A stretch of DNA of 64,000 bases from Butyrivibrio proteoclasticus B316 (GCF_000145035.1 NC_014387.1:186001-250000), one strand, 5' to 3'. Shown: positions 8,163-15,734, numbered from the stretch's first letter. Numbers and translations: made by a program. The notes: generated by a model not told the origin, from the letters alone.

Positions 8163-10195
8163 TGCCAACTAGAGAAGCTATCATTGAAGTTAATGATGTG
8201 TACAAGAACTTCCGTGTCTATTTTGATAAGGGAAGTATGTTAAAAGAGCAGTTCGTAAACCCGGGACGTTCCAGGTATGAGGAGAGGGAAATCCTTAGAG
8301 GAATTTCGTTTAAGGTATACCGCGGAGAGACGGTGGCTCTGATTGGTCAGAATGGATGTGGTAAATCAACAACGCTCAAGATGCTGACCAAGATTCTTTA
8401 TCCCAATAAGGGTACTGTTACGGTTAATGGCAAGGTATCGAGCCTGATTGAGCTTGGAGCGGGCTTTCACCCTGATATGAGTGGCAGGGAGAATATCTAT
8501 ATCAATGCATCAATCCTGGGAATCAAGAAGGAAGAGGTTGATAAGAGAATCGATGAGATCATAAGGTTCTCTGAGTTGGAGGAATTCATTGATAATCCTA
8601 TAAGGACTTATTCGTCAGGAATGTACATGCGCCTGGCTTTTTCTGTTGCCATTAATGTTGATGCAGATATTCTGTTGATTGATGAAATCCTTGCGGTTGG
8701 TGATCAGGCGTTTCAGGAGAAGTGTATCAGAAAGCTTGATGAGCTCCGTGCTTCTGGCGTGACTGTTGTACTAGTATCACACGCTATGGGGCAGATTAAA
8801 GAGATAGCAGACAGGTGTATCTGGATAGAGAACGGACAGATCAGGGAAGATGGAGATACGGAGACAGTCTGTAATCATTACGAAGAAGCCATGACAAGAC
8901 GCCGTGAGGAGCGTGATGAGCTTGAGGATGAGCAGAGGAAGGATGCAGCTCAGGTTGCTGTAGAGCCAGTGCAAGAGGTGGCTACTGATGATTTGAATGC
9001 CCAAAAAGAATACAGGAAGAAAGAGAGAGAACGTCGTAGAGCTGAGAAACAGCAAAGGGCTGAGGCCTTTGCTGCCAAGTGGCAGGGGGGAGGCATCCAG
9101 GGTAAGCCTGTTGCCGGTGTTGTTATGATTTCCCTTATGATACTTCTGAGCGCATGCAGTTCCATTTTTATGATAGGGCTTAATGAAGTTTCGGAGGATA
9201 TGCTTCCTGTAATAGAGAGGTCTTTGATCCATAGAGTATTTGGGTATGTTTTCTTTGTTCTTGGAAGGATATCTGTGCCAATGCTTCTTATAATGCTTGG
9301 CTTTAACGTGCTTCCTATGGATTTTGATGGAAGGGATAAGAGGCTTGGGTACTATAAGAAGGTTTTTATGCCAACGTTTGCAACATGGATAGGGCTAGTG
9401 ATAGCATATCAGGTTTTCCTTCACTTCTGGGATGGAAGAGGATTTGATGCGCTAAGGATGTGCAGACAGATTTTTTTGATTGAGTATGTAGAGCTAGGTC
9501 ATGCGTGGATATTCAGATTTATTATTTTGTTTCTTTTTGTGGCCCCCTATGTTTCTATGATATTAAAGCTATTTAGTGTTGGAACGCTAAGGTTTCTCAT
9601 GATAATTGGGTGGGTGCTTATTTTTCTTTTCCCGGGGCTTGATCTGTATGGGCAGGCCAATGGGGGAGAGATGAGTTTCCCACAGTCTTTGGGGACATTT
9701 TGTTATTTCTTTTACTTCTGCCTGGGATTTCTGGTATCGAGATATATGCAGAGGATATTCAAGGGGAGCAAGGAAGTGGTGTTTTTTGTGCTTTCTTTTG
9801 TGCTGACTGTATGGTCACAGCTGTTTTTGAATGCAAAAGGGATTGATTATCTTATAAAGCCGACATATTTTGGAATATCACTTATGGCTCTATTTGGTTT
9901 TGATCTTCTGGTTCGTGTGAGAGTGGATGAGATGTATCCAAGGATAAGTGTTTTCTTTAAGGGGGCGTACAAGTGCGTTCGGGGGGCGTTCTATATTTTT
10001 GTGCCTGTACAGATGATGCTTGAGAGGTTTGTTGTCAAACCTTGGATAGTACAGGAAAGTGGCGGAATTGGAACTTTGGTAGGAACGATGCTTGTTCTAT
10101 GGGTGTTGACGTTTGGCGTATCTATGGGAATTGCAGGGATTGTCCACTCATTGAGAGGGCTGAGTAAGCATCCAACTGCTACAGAAGAATTATAG
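8162..10195 (+). CDS. Polysaccharide exporter ATPase fused to a multi-spanning acyltransferase-3-like membrane domain
   Basis: A 677-residue fusion. Residues 1 to about 240 form a Wzt/TagH-type ATPase, with Walker A GQNGCGKS near residue 61, signature YSSGMYMRLAFSV, and Walker B DILLIDEILAVGD. Residues about 240-310 are a highly charged linker rich in K, R and E, probably a coiled coil. From about 318 to the end there are about ten hydrophobic helices. The part RISVPMLLIMLGF and the part GHAWIFRFIILFLFVAPYVS recall the acyltransferase-3/WecH family, but the usual Arg and His of its first helix are not seen. Wzt proteins normally end in a soluble sugar-binding domain instead. The ATG at 8162 overlaps the permease stop and has GAGGA before it. 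The fusion suggests that export and acylation, or anchoring, of the glycan are physically coupled. Confidence 0.8.
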   Translation: MPTREAIIEVNDVYKNFRVYFDKGSMLKEQFVNPGRSRYEEREILRGISFKVYRGETVALIGQNGCGKSTTLKMLTKILYPNKGTVTVNGKVSSLIELGAGFHPDMSGRENIYINASILGIKKEEVDKRIDEIIRFSELEEFIDNPIRTYSSGMYMRLAFSVAINVDADILLIDEILAVGDQAFQEKCIRKLDELRASGVTVVLVSHAMGQIKEIADRCIWIENGQIREDGDTETVCNHYEEAMTRRREERDELEDEQRKDAAQVAVEPVQEVATDDLNAQKEYRKKERERRRAEKQQRAEAFAAKWQGGGIQGKPVAGVVMISLMILLSACSSIFMIGLNEVSEDMLPVIERSLIHRVFGYVFFVLGRISVPMLLIMLGFNVLPMDFDGRDKRLGYYKKVFMPTFATWIGLVIAYQVFLHFWDGRGFDALRMCRQIFLIEYVELGHAWIFRFIILFLFVAPYVSMILKLFSVGTLRFLMIIGWVLIFLFPGLDLYGQANGGEMSFPQSLGTFCYFFYFCLGFLVSRYMQRIFKGSKEVVFFVLSFVLTVWSQLFLNAKGIDYLIKPTYFGISLMALFGFDLLVRVRVDEMYPRISVFFKGAYKCVRGAFYIFVPVQMMLERFVVKPWIVQESGGIGTLVGTMLVLWVLTFGVSMGIAGIVHSLRGLSKHPTATEEL

Positions 10196-10242
10196 TAAAA
10201 CTATCCTTTCATAACGTCGTTATCATAGAGCAGGACGCTGCT

Positions 10243-10284
10243 TTAATGGTATCTTGACAAGAGTCAAGCTTTTCACACCATTAA
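10243..10284 (+). other. Nested hairpin after the exporter operon
   Basis: TTAATGGT (10243-10250) pairs with ACCATTAA (10277-10284), and inside it CTTGAC pairs with GTCAAG across an AAGA loop. It lies 47 bases after the exporter stop and before a second hairpin. It may protect the 3' end of the mRNA or assist termination. Confidence 0.5.
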
Positions 10285-10286
10285 TT

Positions 10287-10330
10287 GGAACCGAGGAGAC
10301 ATGTCCCGTCACCTCGGTTTCAATCTGTTT
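10287..10330 (+). terminator. Intrinsic terminator of the polysaccharide operon, interrupted by the IS
   Basis: AACCGAGG (10289-10296) pairs with CCTCGGTT (10312-10319), followed by the T-rich TTCAATCTGTTT. The IS200-type copy begins exactly in this T-rich tail. Confidence 0.65.
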
Positions 10331-10398
10331 GTGTAGCATCTTTTAATAAACCCCCTGCTCTGCAGGGGGATAACAGCTGCTTCAGCTTACAGTAAAAA

Positions 10399-10454
10399 AC
10401 CTCCCGTGATAGAATTACTTACGGTTCGCCAACCAAAGTAAAATCACAGGAGGT
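10399..10454 (+). promoter_or_regulatory. Hairpin that sequesters the tnpA ribosome site (copy 1)
   Basis: ACCTCCCGTGAT at 10399-10410 pairs, with one internal mismatch, with ATCACAGGAGGT at 10443-10454. The second arm contains the AGGAGG that must bind the ribosome for the ATG at 10463. In Salmonella IS200 the same trick keeps transposase synthesis very low. The same hairpin is present in the other two copies. Confidence 0.75.
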
Positions 10455-10462
10455 AGTCCAAA

Positions 10463-10933
10463 ATGGACATGAATAGTTTATCACACACAAAATGGGAGTG
10501 TAAGTACCACATAGTATTTGCACCTAAGTTCAGGAGAAAGGTTGCATACGGTCAGATCAAGCAGGATATAGCAAATATTCTCAGTACATTATGCAAGAGG
10601 AAAGGTGTAGAAATTATAGAGGCAGAAGTATGCCCAGATCACATACATATGCTGGTAAGGATCCCGCCGAGTATGAGTGTATCAAGCTTCGTAGGCTACT
10701 TGAAAGGAAAAAGTACGCTTATGATATTTGAGAGGCATGCAAATCTCAAGTATAAGTACGGCAATAGACATTTCTGGTGCAGAGGCTATTATGTAGATAC
10801 TGTAGGTAAGAATGCAAAGAAAATTGAGGAGTACATAAAGAATCAGTTAAAAGAGGATTTAGAGTACGACCAAATGACACTAAAAGAGTATATTGACCCG
10901 TTCACGGGTGAGCCGGTAAAGCAAAACAAATAA
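10463..10933 (+). CDS. tnpA: IS200/IS605-family transposase TnpA, copy 1
   Basis: A 156-residue Y1 single-strand transposase. The HUH motif is H60-I-H62 in PDHIHMLV. The likely catalytic tyrosine is Y124 with Q128 four residues on, matching the known arrangement in IS608 TnpA. Usual length for the family is 130-160, so it looks intact. An AGGAGG ribosome site lies nine bases before the ATG but is paired in a hairpin. It cuts and joins single-stranded DNA at the element ends, using the terminal hairpins as recognition sites. The protein is identical in all three copies of this window, which indicates recent movement. Confidence 0.95.
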   Translation: MDMNSLSHTKWECKYHIVFAPKFRRKVAYGQIKQDIANILSTLCKRKGVEIIEAEVCPDHIHMLVRIPPSMSVSSFVGYLKGKSTLMIFERHANLKYKYGNRHFWCRGYYVDTVGKNAKKIEEYIKNQLKEDLEYDQMTLKEYIDPFTGEPVKQNK

Positions 10934-11065
10934 AAATGAGCCCAGGGGGCTCTGTAGGAAAATGATGTTGCGGCTGGCGAACCATTCGGCGAGTCTTTAG
11001 ACTCAGTGCCGGCAACAGGCCCTTATAGGGCCAGAACAAACCACCGGCTAAGCCGGTGGTTCTGA

Positions 11066-11674
11066 TTAGATAATATTTTTAGCTTCAAATTTTACATTGT
11101 TGAAAGTCATTTGATAAATGTCAATGCCAAGATTGTAGTCCTTGTTAAATTGGAGAATAAGTCTTTTGTCTACTTCCTCAGTCTTTAATCCAAAGTATAT
11201 GGCTTGAATTTTCAGATGCTGATATATGTTAGGTCGTTCTACAGAAATTAGTCTCCATTCTTTTTCAAAGTTCCAATTTTTATTTTTTACCAGTGCGTTT
11301 CTAACAAGCATAACATTTTCATGATTCTCCTCGTAAGTTGAGCAGCGGTATGTATTGGCAGTTTTGTCATCTGGATAAATAACAGGAAGAAGTATTACTT
11401 CTGGGGAGGAGAGGTTCTTGGCATTAAAATCAGTAAGGTCATATTCTATACAGATGCCTTTATGCTCTTTGGCATAATAGTACCACATGGGTATATTCAT
11501 GTTGGATAGCGCAAATGCTGCCTCGGCTTTTTCATAGGTCTTTAAATCTGGAATAGTATATCTGCTGTCAAAGATATCATCAAAATCTTGGGGTTGAGCC
11601 AGGTATACTATTATTTGCTTCAAGCTCCTTAATGTGGGCTTGAAGCTCGGCGATGGTAGCATCTTTTTCTTCAA
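11066..11674 (-). pseudogene. DUF2971 family protein, 5'-truncated
   Basis: From about residue 24 the protein shows the DUF2971 pattern: YLAQPQDFDDIFDSRY, later MWYYYAKEHKGICIEYDL, and EKEWRLI. The usual N-terminus of the family, with its Y-K-Y/R start, is absent. The first 23 residues are instead an out-of-frame reading of a coiled-coil segment that belongs to another frame, so the 5' end has been replaced by a recombination junction near 11600-11620. The stop codon is formed at the right boundary of the IS copy. The function of DUF2971 is unknown, though it often sits in defence or mobile regions. I treat the gene as broken, although a shortened protein could still be made. Confidence 0.6.
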
Positions 11675-11699
11675 TAACAGTGGTTAGTTTTTCAGGCAT
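11580..11699 (-). CDS. Small coiled-coil ORF overlapping the ATPase end (likely a fragment)
   Basis: Thirty-nine codons starting at an ATG inside the last codons of the ATPase gene, in a different frame. The peptide contains EEKDATIAELQAHIKELEAN, a clear heptad-type coiled coil, then ends in a short tail where the DUF2971 frame takes over. Such tails occur at the end of several transposon-related nuclease families, so it is probably the leftover end of a lost gene. Translation by stop-start overlap is possible but unproven. Confidence 0.3.
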   Translation of the reverse strand: MPEKLTTVIEEKDATIAELQAHIKELEANNSIPGSTPRF

Positions 11700-12976
11700 C
11701 CGATAGGAATGACATATACGCCGTCTTCACGCTTATAACCATATTCAGTCGCGGTTATGACAAGCTTAAGATCCGGCAGTCTTAGCGGGACCTGTTTTTC
11801 CTTTTTGTTGTACTCTCCAATGAGTCTTTCTATCTCGCATAGATGTTCGGCGCCCATATCAATTTCTTTACTTCCGAGTTTGAATTCTATCAGAGCATAT
11901 CGCCCATCCTTAAGATGGAGTACTGCATCCGCTTCCAGACCATAGCGATCATGGTAATATGAGACTTCTCCGTTCATTCCGGAGGAATAAATCTTTAGGT
12001 CTCTGATACATAATGACTCAAAAAGGAAACCTAAGGTCTTGAAATCGGTATTGAAGTAGTCAGGCGAAAGACCAAGTGCTGCTACTGCTATGGATGGATC
12101 CACTAGATTTCTTTTGTTACCGGATCTGATTGCTTCTTTTGAACGGATTGCGGGACACCATGCAGGGAGTTCGTCTATTATGTATAAATCTTCAAGATCA
12201 TGGAAATAATCATAGAAAGTAGGCTTTGATATTCCCGTTGCCTGCGAAGTATCTGAAAAAATGGTTTTTGTTTCTGCCAAAGTACATATATTTCTTGAAT
12301 AGGATCTTATCAGGCGTTCTGCCCATAAAGGATTCCTTTTAACATGGCTGATATTAGAAATATCAGTATGACAAGTCTGATAAAAGAGATCAGATGCGAT
12401 AGAAAGCGCAGCTTCCCTGTTCTCGACATCAATACTTTGCGGCCATCCGCCACGACAGATAGCATAGATCAGGTCGTCAATCGTCAGCTTAGACTCTTCC
12501 CATTCGATATCCTTTCCTTCAAAAAGATCCATAAGCGAAACGGTACCCGAAGACTCGCCGCTCTCATACAGACTCATAGGAAACATACGAAGTGTTGAAA
12601 TCCTCAGTGTTCCGGTATGAGCCGTTTCAACCTTCTGGGAAGATGAGCCGGTAAGGATATATTGACCTTTTAATCCGGAGTCGTCCACGCTTTTACGTAT
12701 TGCTCCCCAAATCTTCGGAGCATCCTGCCATTCGTCAAACAGCCTTGGTTTATCTCCGATCAGAAGCTTTGAAGGCATGTTTTCAGCAACGGACAAAAGC
12801 CCTTCTCGGGTATCTTCATCTTGAAACTCTATATAGCTATTTGCATAATGCTTTGCAGTTGTTGTTTTTCCACAGCCCTTTGGTCCCACGATTAATGTTG
12901 CACCAAAAGCCTCGAGCTTTAGTTCTAACGCGGAATCAGTTATTCGGTTGCGATATATCTTTTCTGTATTATCCAT
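11684..12976 (-). CDS. AAA-type ATPase with DUF4143 domain
   Basis: A 430-residue P-loop ATPase. Walker A is GPKGCGKTTTAKHYA at about residues 32-46, the Walker B region is PRLFDEWQD, and the sensor motif is YILTGSS. The C-terminal half has the DUF4143 nuclease-like pattern, with FLFESLCIRDLKIYS, an EADAVLHLKDGRYALIEFK stretch and the ending YVIPIGCLKN. Such proteins are widespread single genes in gut anaerobes and their job is unknown; links to toxin-antitoxin or DNA metabolism have been proposed. The start is supported by GAGGTG before the ATG at 12976. Upstream are a well-placed promoter and four 23-bp repeats, which suggests self-control. Confidence 0.85.
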   Translation of the reverse strand: MDNTEKIYRNRITDSALELKLEAFGATLIVGPKGCGKTTTAKHYANSYIEFQDEDTREGLLSVAENMPSKLLIGDKPRLFDEWQDAPKIWGAIRKSVDDSGLKGQYILTGSSSQKVETAHTGTLRISTLRMFPMSLYESGESSGTVSLMDLFEGKDIEWEESKLTIDDLIYAICRGGWPQSIDVENREAALSIASDLFYQTCHTDISNISHVKRNPLWAERLIRSYSRNICTLAETKTIFSDTSQATGISKPTFYDYFHDLEDLYIIDELPAWCPAIRSKEAIRSGNKRNLVDPSIAVAALGLSPDYFNTDFKTLGFLFESLCIRDLKIYSSGMNGEVSYYHDRYGLEADAVLHLKDGRYALIEFKLGSKEIDMGAEHLCEIERLIGEYNKKEKQVPLRLPDLKLVITATEYGYKREDGVYVIPIGCLKN

Positions 12977-12997
12977 ATGTTATTCACCTCAAGGATG

Positions 12998-13026
12998 ATT
13001 ATACTTCATTTAACATATATGCGCAA
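12998..13026 (-). promoter_or_regulatory. Promoter of the DUF4143 ATPase gene
   Basis: On the minus strand a perfect -10 TATAAT (13003-12998) lies 17 bases after TTGCGC (13026-13021), a half-match to the -35 consensus. It reads toward the ATPase start about 20 bases on. The first 23-bp repeat overlaps the spacer, a position suited to repression. Confidence 0.6.
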
Positions 13027-13102
13027 TCTTGTTTTACATTTATGAGGTCGCTCGTCTTACACATATGCGATATAATATTTTACAGATTTGTGGCGGTAAT
13101 TT
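13011..13102. repeat. Four tandem 23-bp iterons upstream of the DUF4143 gene
   Basis: Units start at 13011, 13034, 13057 and 13080. Each begins TTACA-like (TAACATATATG, TTACATTTATG, TTACACATATG, TTACAGATTTG), and the other half of each unit is variable. Spacing is exactly 23 in all three steps, so the conserved part falls on a similar face of the DNA. The array covers the promoter and the region before it. It looks like a multi-site operator. Confidence 0.6.
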
Positions 13103-13112
13103 AAGGTAAATT

Positions 13113-13323
13113 AATGAAGATGCAGAGAGAACAGAAGATCTGGCTGAAGTATTCAGGAACATTATTGATCGACTGGATGAGGAGCTTGAGGAAGGTAACT
13201 TGTCAGCATTATCCCACAATGTTATTATTAGGCTAACACATAAAGTTGTCTACAAAGTTAGCAGATGAGAATGCATCTCTAAAGGCTGAACTAGAAGAGC
13301 TTAAGAAGCAGATGAAGAAATAG
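13113..13323 (+). pseudogene. Frameshifted gene relic with coiled-coil end
   Basis: Two protein-like segments lie in adjacent frames. The first reads EDAERTEDLAEVFRNIIDRL then DEELEEGN. The second, after a frame change near 13240-13255, reads KLADENASLKAELEELKKQ and ends at TAG 13321. There is no proper start and a stop lies immediately before. This resembles the C-terminal part of a transposon-associated or regulatory coiled-coil protein; the family is not identified. Confidence 0.4.
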
Positions 13324-13352
13324 TTTAATATGTATTGTTTTTTATAAGAACT

Positions 13353-13401
13353 AGCTCCTAAAGTAAGGAATGAAATCACCTGGCATTAGGAGCTTTCTTT
13401 T
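13353..13401 (+). terminator. Intrinsic terminator
   Basis: AGCTCCTAA (13353-13361) pairs with TTAGGAGCT (13386-13394), followed by TTCTTTT. It ends the relic region before the next small gene. Confidence 0.65.
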
Positions 13402-13420
13402 ACCGGAAGGATGAGGACAT

Positions 13421-13588
13421 ATGAGTATTGATGAACTGAGAATTGATATTGCAAAAGAACAGAAGAAAGGACTTCCGTTCATTATGGCATCGGTAGTTAT
13501 ATGGACACTGATACTGATAGTGTCTTGCCTTAATTTACCACTGCATACAAGGAATCTGCTTGTGTTTTGCTATAGTCCTCTTTTTTGA
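13421..13588 (+). pseudogene. Truncated small membrane protein (DUF7010-like 5' fragment)
   Basis: An ATG with GATGAGGAC just before it opens a 55-residue reading frame. It starts MSIDELRIDIAKEQKKGLPF and continues with one hydrophobic helix, IMASVVIWTLILIVSCL, then stops at FCYSPLF. The start strongly recalls a family of about 180-residue membrane proteins of Firmicutes, of which only the first helix remains here. I therefore call it a remnant; the family name is from memory and should be verified. Confidence 0.4.
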
Positions 13589-13620
13589 GGTGAAAACTAT
13601 CAGTATTGAGGGAGAGTACG

Positions 13621-13908
13621 ATGACAACATCAGAGAAGCTTGAGAAACTGTTGACAATTGCACAAAGTGACAGAGAACTTAAGGAAAGGCTCCTTGCAAC
13701 AAGAGAGTCAGCTAATCCTGTTGCGGACTTTTGCGAGATTGCGACTGATGTGGGATTACCATTATCAGTTATGGATATTATTAATCAGGGTGAGGAATTC
13801 TATGCCGAGATTAAGCGTAGTACCAACGGAGGAGGAGAAAATTCACCGGATCTTGACTTTCAGAATGATGAATATTCTATTTTTATGATGAGGTTAGGCA
13901 CAATATAA
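13621..13908 (+). CDS. Small Nif11-like protein of unknown function
   Basis: A 95-residue acidic protein. The first 60 residues match the Nif11/leader-peptide style: EKLEKLLTIAQSDRELKERL followed by residues typical of a short three-helix domain. The end carries STNGGGENSPDLDFQNDEY. Proteins of this layout are common in Lachnospiraceae and are sometimes annotated as Nif11-like leader peptides of ribosomally made natural products. No modifying enzyme or exporter for such a product is seen nearby, so a precursor role is only a possibility. The ATG at 13621 follows GAGGGAGAG; the TTG at 13606 lies before that site and is rejected. A strong terminator follows. Confidence 0.55.
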   Translation: MTTSEKLEKLLTIAQSDRELKERLLATRESANPVADFCEIATDVGLPLSVMDIINQGEEFYAEIKRSTNGGGENSPDLDFQNDEYSIFMMRLGTI

Positions 13909-13941
13909 CCGAAATTTTGATAAAAGTTTTATTAATTATAT

Positions 13942-13988
13942 GGCTCTATGCCGCGAAAACTAGGATTTACGCGGTATGGGGCTTTTTT
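13942..13988 (+). terminator. Intrinsic terminator
   Basis: ATGCCGCG (13948-13955) pairs with CGCGGTAT, extended by further pairs to GGCTC/GGGGC, then a run of six T. It closes the Nif11-like gene and insulates the ATP synthase operon. Confidence 0.8.
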
Positions 13989-14028
13989 ATGCGCAAAATC
14001 GAAAAAGCCACTAATTGTCTAACATTAG

Positions 14029-14057
14029 TTGTAGAAAAAGCCCAAAAAGTGTATTAT
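14029..14057 (+). promoter_or_regulatory. Possible promoter of the ATP synthase operon
   Basis: TTGTAG (14029-14034) and TATTAT (14052-14057) are 17 bases apart, about 135 bases before the first gene. The -10 is good and the -35 weak. A second AT-rich TATTAT lies near 14080. Only suggestive. Confidence 0.35.
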
Positions 14058-14191
14058 TAAGTTGTTATACTGTTTTATTATATGCAATTACTATGCCATG
14101 GCGGAATAATCAGCATATTATGCGCGGAATATATTCGGTATAGCGTTAACGACTGAAGAAATTGTGACGAGGAAGGAGCGAATAATACCAG

Positions 14192-14470
14192 ATGCAAATG
14201 CGAGAAATATCCAAGTTATTAGGACAGTTTGCTATGGTTGGACAGCTGGGATTGTCACTGCTCATGCCGCTTCTATTGTGTCTTTTGTTGTGTTATCTTC
14301 TGGTCACCAAATTGTCTGTTGGTGCGTGGGTTTATATACCGGGGTTTGTTTTGGGGCTCGGTGGTTCTATGACAACCGCCTACAAGGTCTATCTATCAGT
14401 TATTCACAGGGAAGAGAAAAAGAAAAAAGAAAGAGATTCAGGGGAGGTTTACTTTAATAAGCATGTTTAA
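14192..14470 (+). CDS. AtpZ/AtpI-like small membrane protein of the F-ATPase operon
   Basis: A 92-residue protein with two hydrophobic helices (about 13-37 and 44-68) and a charged lysine-rich tail. The pattern GQFAMVGQLGLSLLMPLLL, then a second helix GFVLGLGGSMTTAYKVY, is that of AtpZ-type proteins (F0F1-ATPase subunit, putative Ca/Mg transporter family) found at the head of such operons. They help assemble the c ring or handle divalent cations. GGAAGGAG lies 13 bases before the ATG, somewhat far. The stop overlaps the next gene start by eight bases. Confidence 0.65.
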   Translation: MQMREISKLLGQFAMVGQLGLSLLMPLLLCLLLCYLLVTKLSVGAWVYIPGFVLGLGGSMTTAYKVYLSVIHREEKKKKERDSGEVYFNKHV

Positions 14471-14894
14471 ATTACAGGATGCAGTTAAGAAGGAAACCCG
14501 CAACATAGCTATTGGTACAGGAATCGGTGTACTGATAATGTTTGCTGTATTTTTTTTGTTGCACATGGTACTTCCAAAGAATTTGCCATTTGGATACTAT
14601 GTACCATTTGATTACAAGGTGATTCTAGCTGGAATTGTCGGCTTTTTTGTCGCTGTCGGAAATTTTTTCTGGATGGCAGTTACAGTTCAGAAAGTGACAT
14701 CCATTGAGGATGAGAAGAGGGCAAGGGAAACAATGGGCGTAAGCCTTCGTTACCGCACTCTGATGCAGCTTCTGTGGGTGATACTTGCTATAGTAGTTCC
14801 AGTTTTTAATCTGGTGGCGGGCATTGTTCCGCTGTTTATACCTAGCATCACAATAAAACTACGCGGGATTATGTCTGCGGGGAAAGGAGGTTGA
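14463..14894 (+). CDS. atpI: ATP synthase subunit I (AtpI)
   Basis: A 143-residue membrane protein with four predicted helices: 15-38, 50-72, a charged loop with DEKRARE, then 98-118 and 120-135. Place and topology match the ATP synthase I family, a chaperone for c-ring assembly that is not part of the finished enzyme. The sequence itself is poorly conserved, as usual for this subunit. It sits directly before atpB with 10 bases between. Confidence 0.75.
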   Translation: MFKLQDAVKKETRNIAIGTGIGVLIMFAVFFLLHMVLPKNLPFGYYVPFDYKVILAGIVGFFVAVGNFFWMAVTVQKVTSIEDEKRARETMGVSLRYRTLMQLLWVILAIVVPVFNLVAGIVPLFIPSITIKLRGIMSAGKGG

Positions 14895-14904
14895 AGGCGA
14901 AAGC

Positions 14905-15675
14905 ATGAGTAATGGTTTCGAAGTCGATTATGCGGTAGTTTATAAGACCTTTCACACTGGAATACCGATCCTGGGCGATTTCAAACTGACAGAAACACTT
15001 ATCGTAAGCTGGATTGTCATGGCGATAATCACAGGGCTGTGTATTTTCCTTACGAGAGATCTTAAAGTCGAAAACATTTCGAAGAGACAGGCTTTTGCAG
15101 AGATGCTTGTTGAGACGGGCAATAATTTTGTTCGTAACAACACAGGAGGCAACAAGTTTGATAAGCTGATCCCGTTTGTTTCAGCTCTTTTTGCTACTAG
15201 TGTGATATCAAACCTGATAAGCCTCATAGGACTGCGAAGTCCAACAGCAGACCTATCAACAGAAGCAGCCTGGGCAGTAGTTGTTTTCATAATGATAACT
15301 GCCACCAAGATTAAGACCAACGGATTTGGCGGATATTTGAAGGGTTTCACTACACCTATTGCAGTTATGACCCCGTTTAATATTTTGTCAGAGTTGGCAA
15401 CACCAGTAAGTATGGCTTGCCGTCATTTTGGAAATATTCTTTCCGGTGTAGTTATTGACGGACTTATCTACTGGGCTTTGGGACTTGCATCAGCAGCGTT
15501 ATTCGGACTGATTCCGGGAGCGGTTGGAAGTTTCCTTTCCAAGATTCCTATCCTAGGCATTGGTATCCCGGCTGTAACCGGTGTTTACTTTGACTGGTTC
15601 TCCGGCTGTATGCAGGCATTTATCTTCTGTATGCTGACAGTAATGTATATTGCAAATGCAGCAGAGGAGGGGTGA
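14905..15675 (+). CDS. atpB: ATP synthase subunit a
   Basis: The stator channel subunit of Fo, 256 residues with about six helices. The essential arginine is R173 in ACRHFGNILSG, equivalent to the E. coli RLFGN motif. This arginine separates the two half channels that load and unload ions on the c ring. GGAGG of the preceding reading frame serves as the ribosome site. Subunit a is the partner of the two-carboxylate c subunit that follows, so residues lining its half channels should suit sodium. Confidence 0.9.
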   Translation: MSNGFEVDYAVVYKTFHTGIPILGDFKLTETLIVSWIVMAIITGLCIFLTRDLKVENISKRQAFAEMLVETGNNFVRNNTGGNKFDKLIPFVSALFATSVISNLISLIGLRSPTADLSTEAAWAVVVFIMITATKIKTNGFGGYLKGFTTPIAVMTPFNILSELATPVSMACRHFGNILSGVVIDGLIYWALGLASAALFGLIPGAVGSFLSKIPILGIGIPAVTGVYFDWFSGCMQAFIFCMLTVMYIANAAEEG

Positions 15676-15680
15676 TATAG

Positions 15681-15708
15681 GGATTACGAGAACGAAGTGA
15701 AGTAATCC
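15681..15708 (+). other. GAGAAYGA-loop hairpin before atpE
   Basis: GGATTAC (15681-15687) and GTAATCC (15702-15708) form a perfect stem around the loop GAGAACGAAGTGAA, in the 101-base gap between atpB and atpE. The loop is nearly the same as that of the hairpin before atpF and resembles three others in the window. Confidence 0.75.
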
Positions 15709-15734
15709 GATAGCACGCCTAAAATTTTAACTAA

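Larger units (their letters stand above)
10328..11067 (+). mobile_element. IS200-type insertion sequence, copy 1
   Basis: A 740-base element seen three times with the same sequence (also 48862-49601 and 56944-57683), comparing the three copies by eye. The shared left part starts TTTGTGTAGCATC and holds the perfect hairpin CCCCCTGC-TCT-GCAGGGGG. The shared right part ends ACCACCGGCT-A-AGCCGGTGGT then TCTGATT. It codes for TnpA only, without a TnpB/IscB partner. No target duplication is visible, as expected for the family. GGTTCGCC near the left end and GGCGAACC near the right end form a further subterminal inverted pair. The left flank is an intrinsic terminator, and the right flank runs straight into the last codon of a truncated DUF2971 gene. 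Confidence 0.9.

Noticed and set aside
7539..8168. Long minus-strand open frame opposite the exporter permease
   Set aside because: Its protein has low-complexity composition and no ribosome site; the plus-strand permease explains the region fully.
10328..11067. A TnpB or IscB guide-RNA nuclease gene in the IS
   Set aside because: The element is only 740 bases and codes for TnpA alone.
13011..13102. Possible CRISPR array
   Set aside because: Only the first 11 bases of each 23-base unit are alike, units are too short and no cas gene is near.
12344..13104. Plus-strand frames opposite the DUF4143 ATPase
   Set aside because: Shadows of the minus-strand gene; composition is not protein-like.
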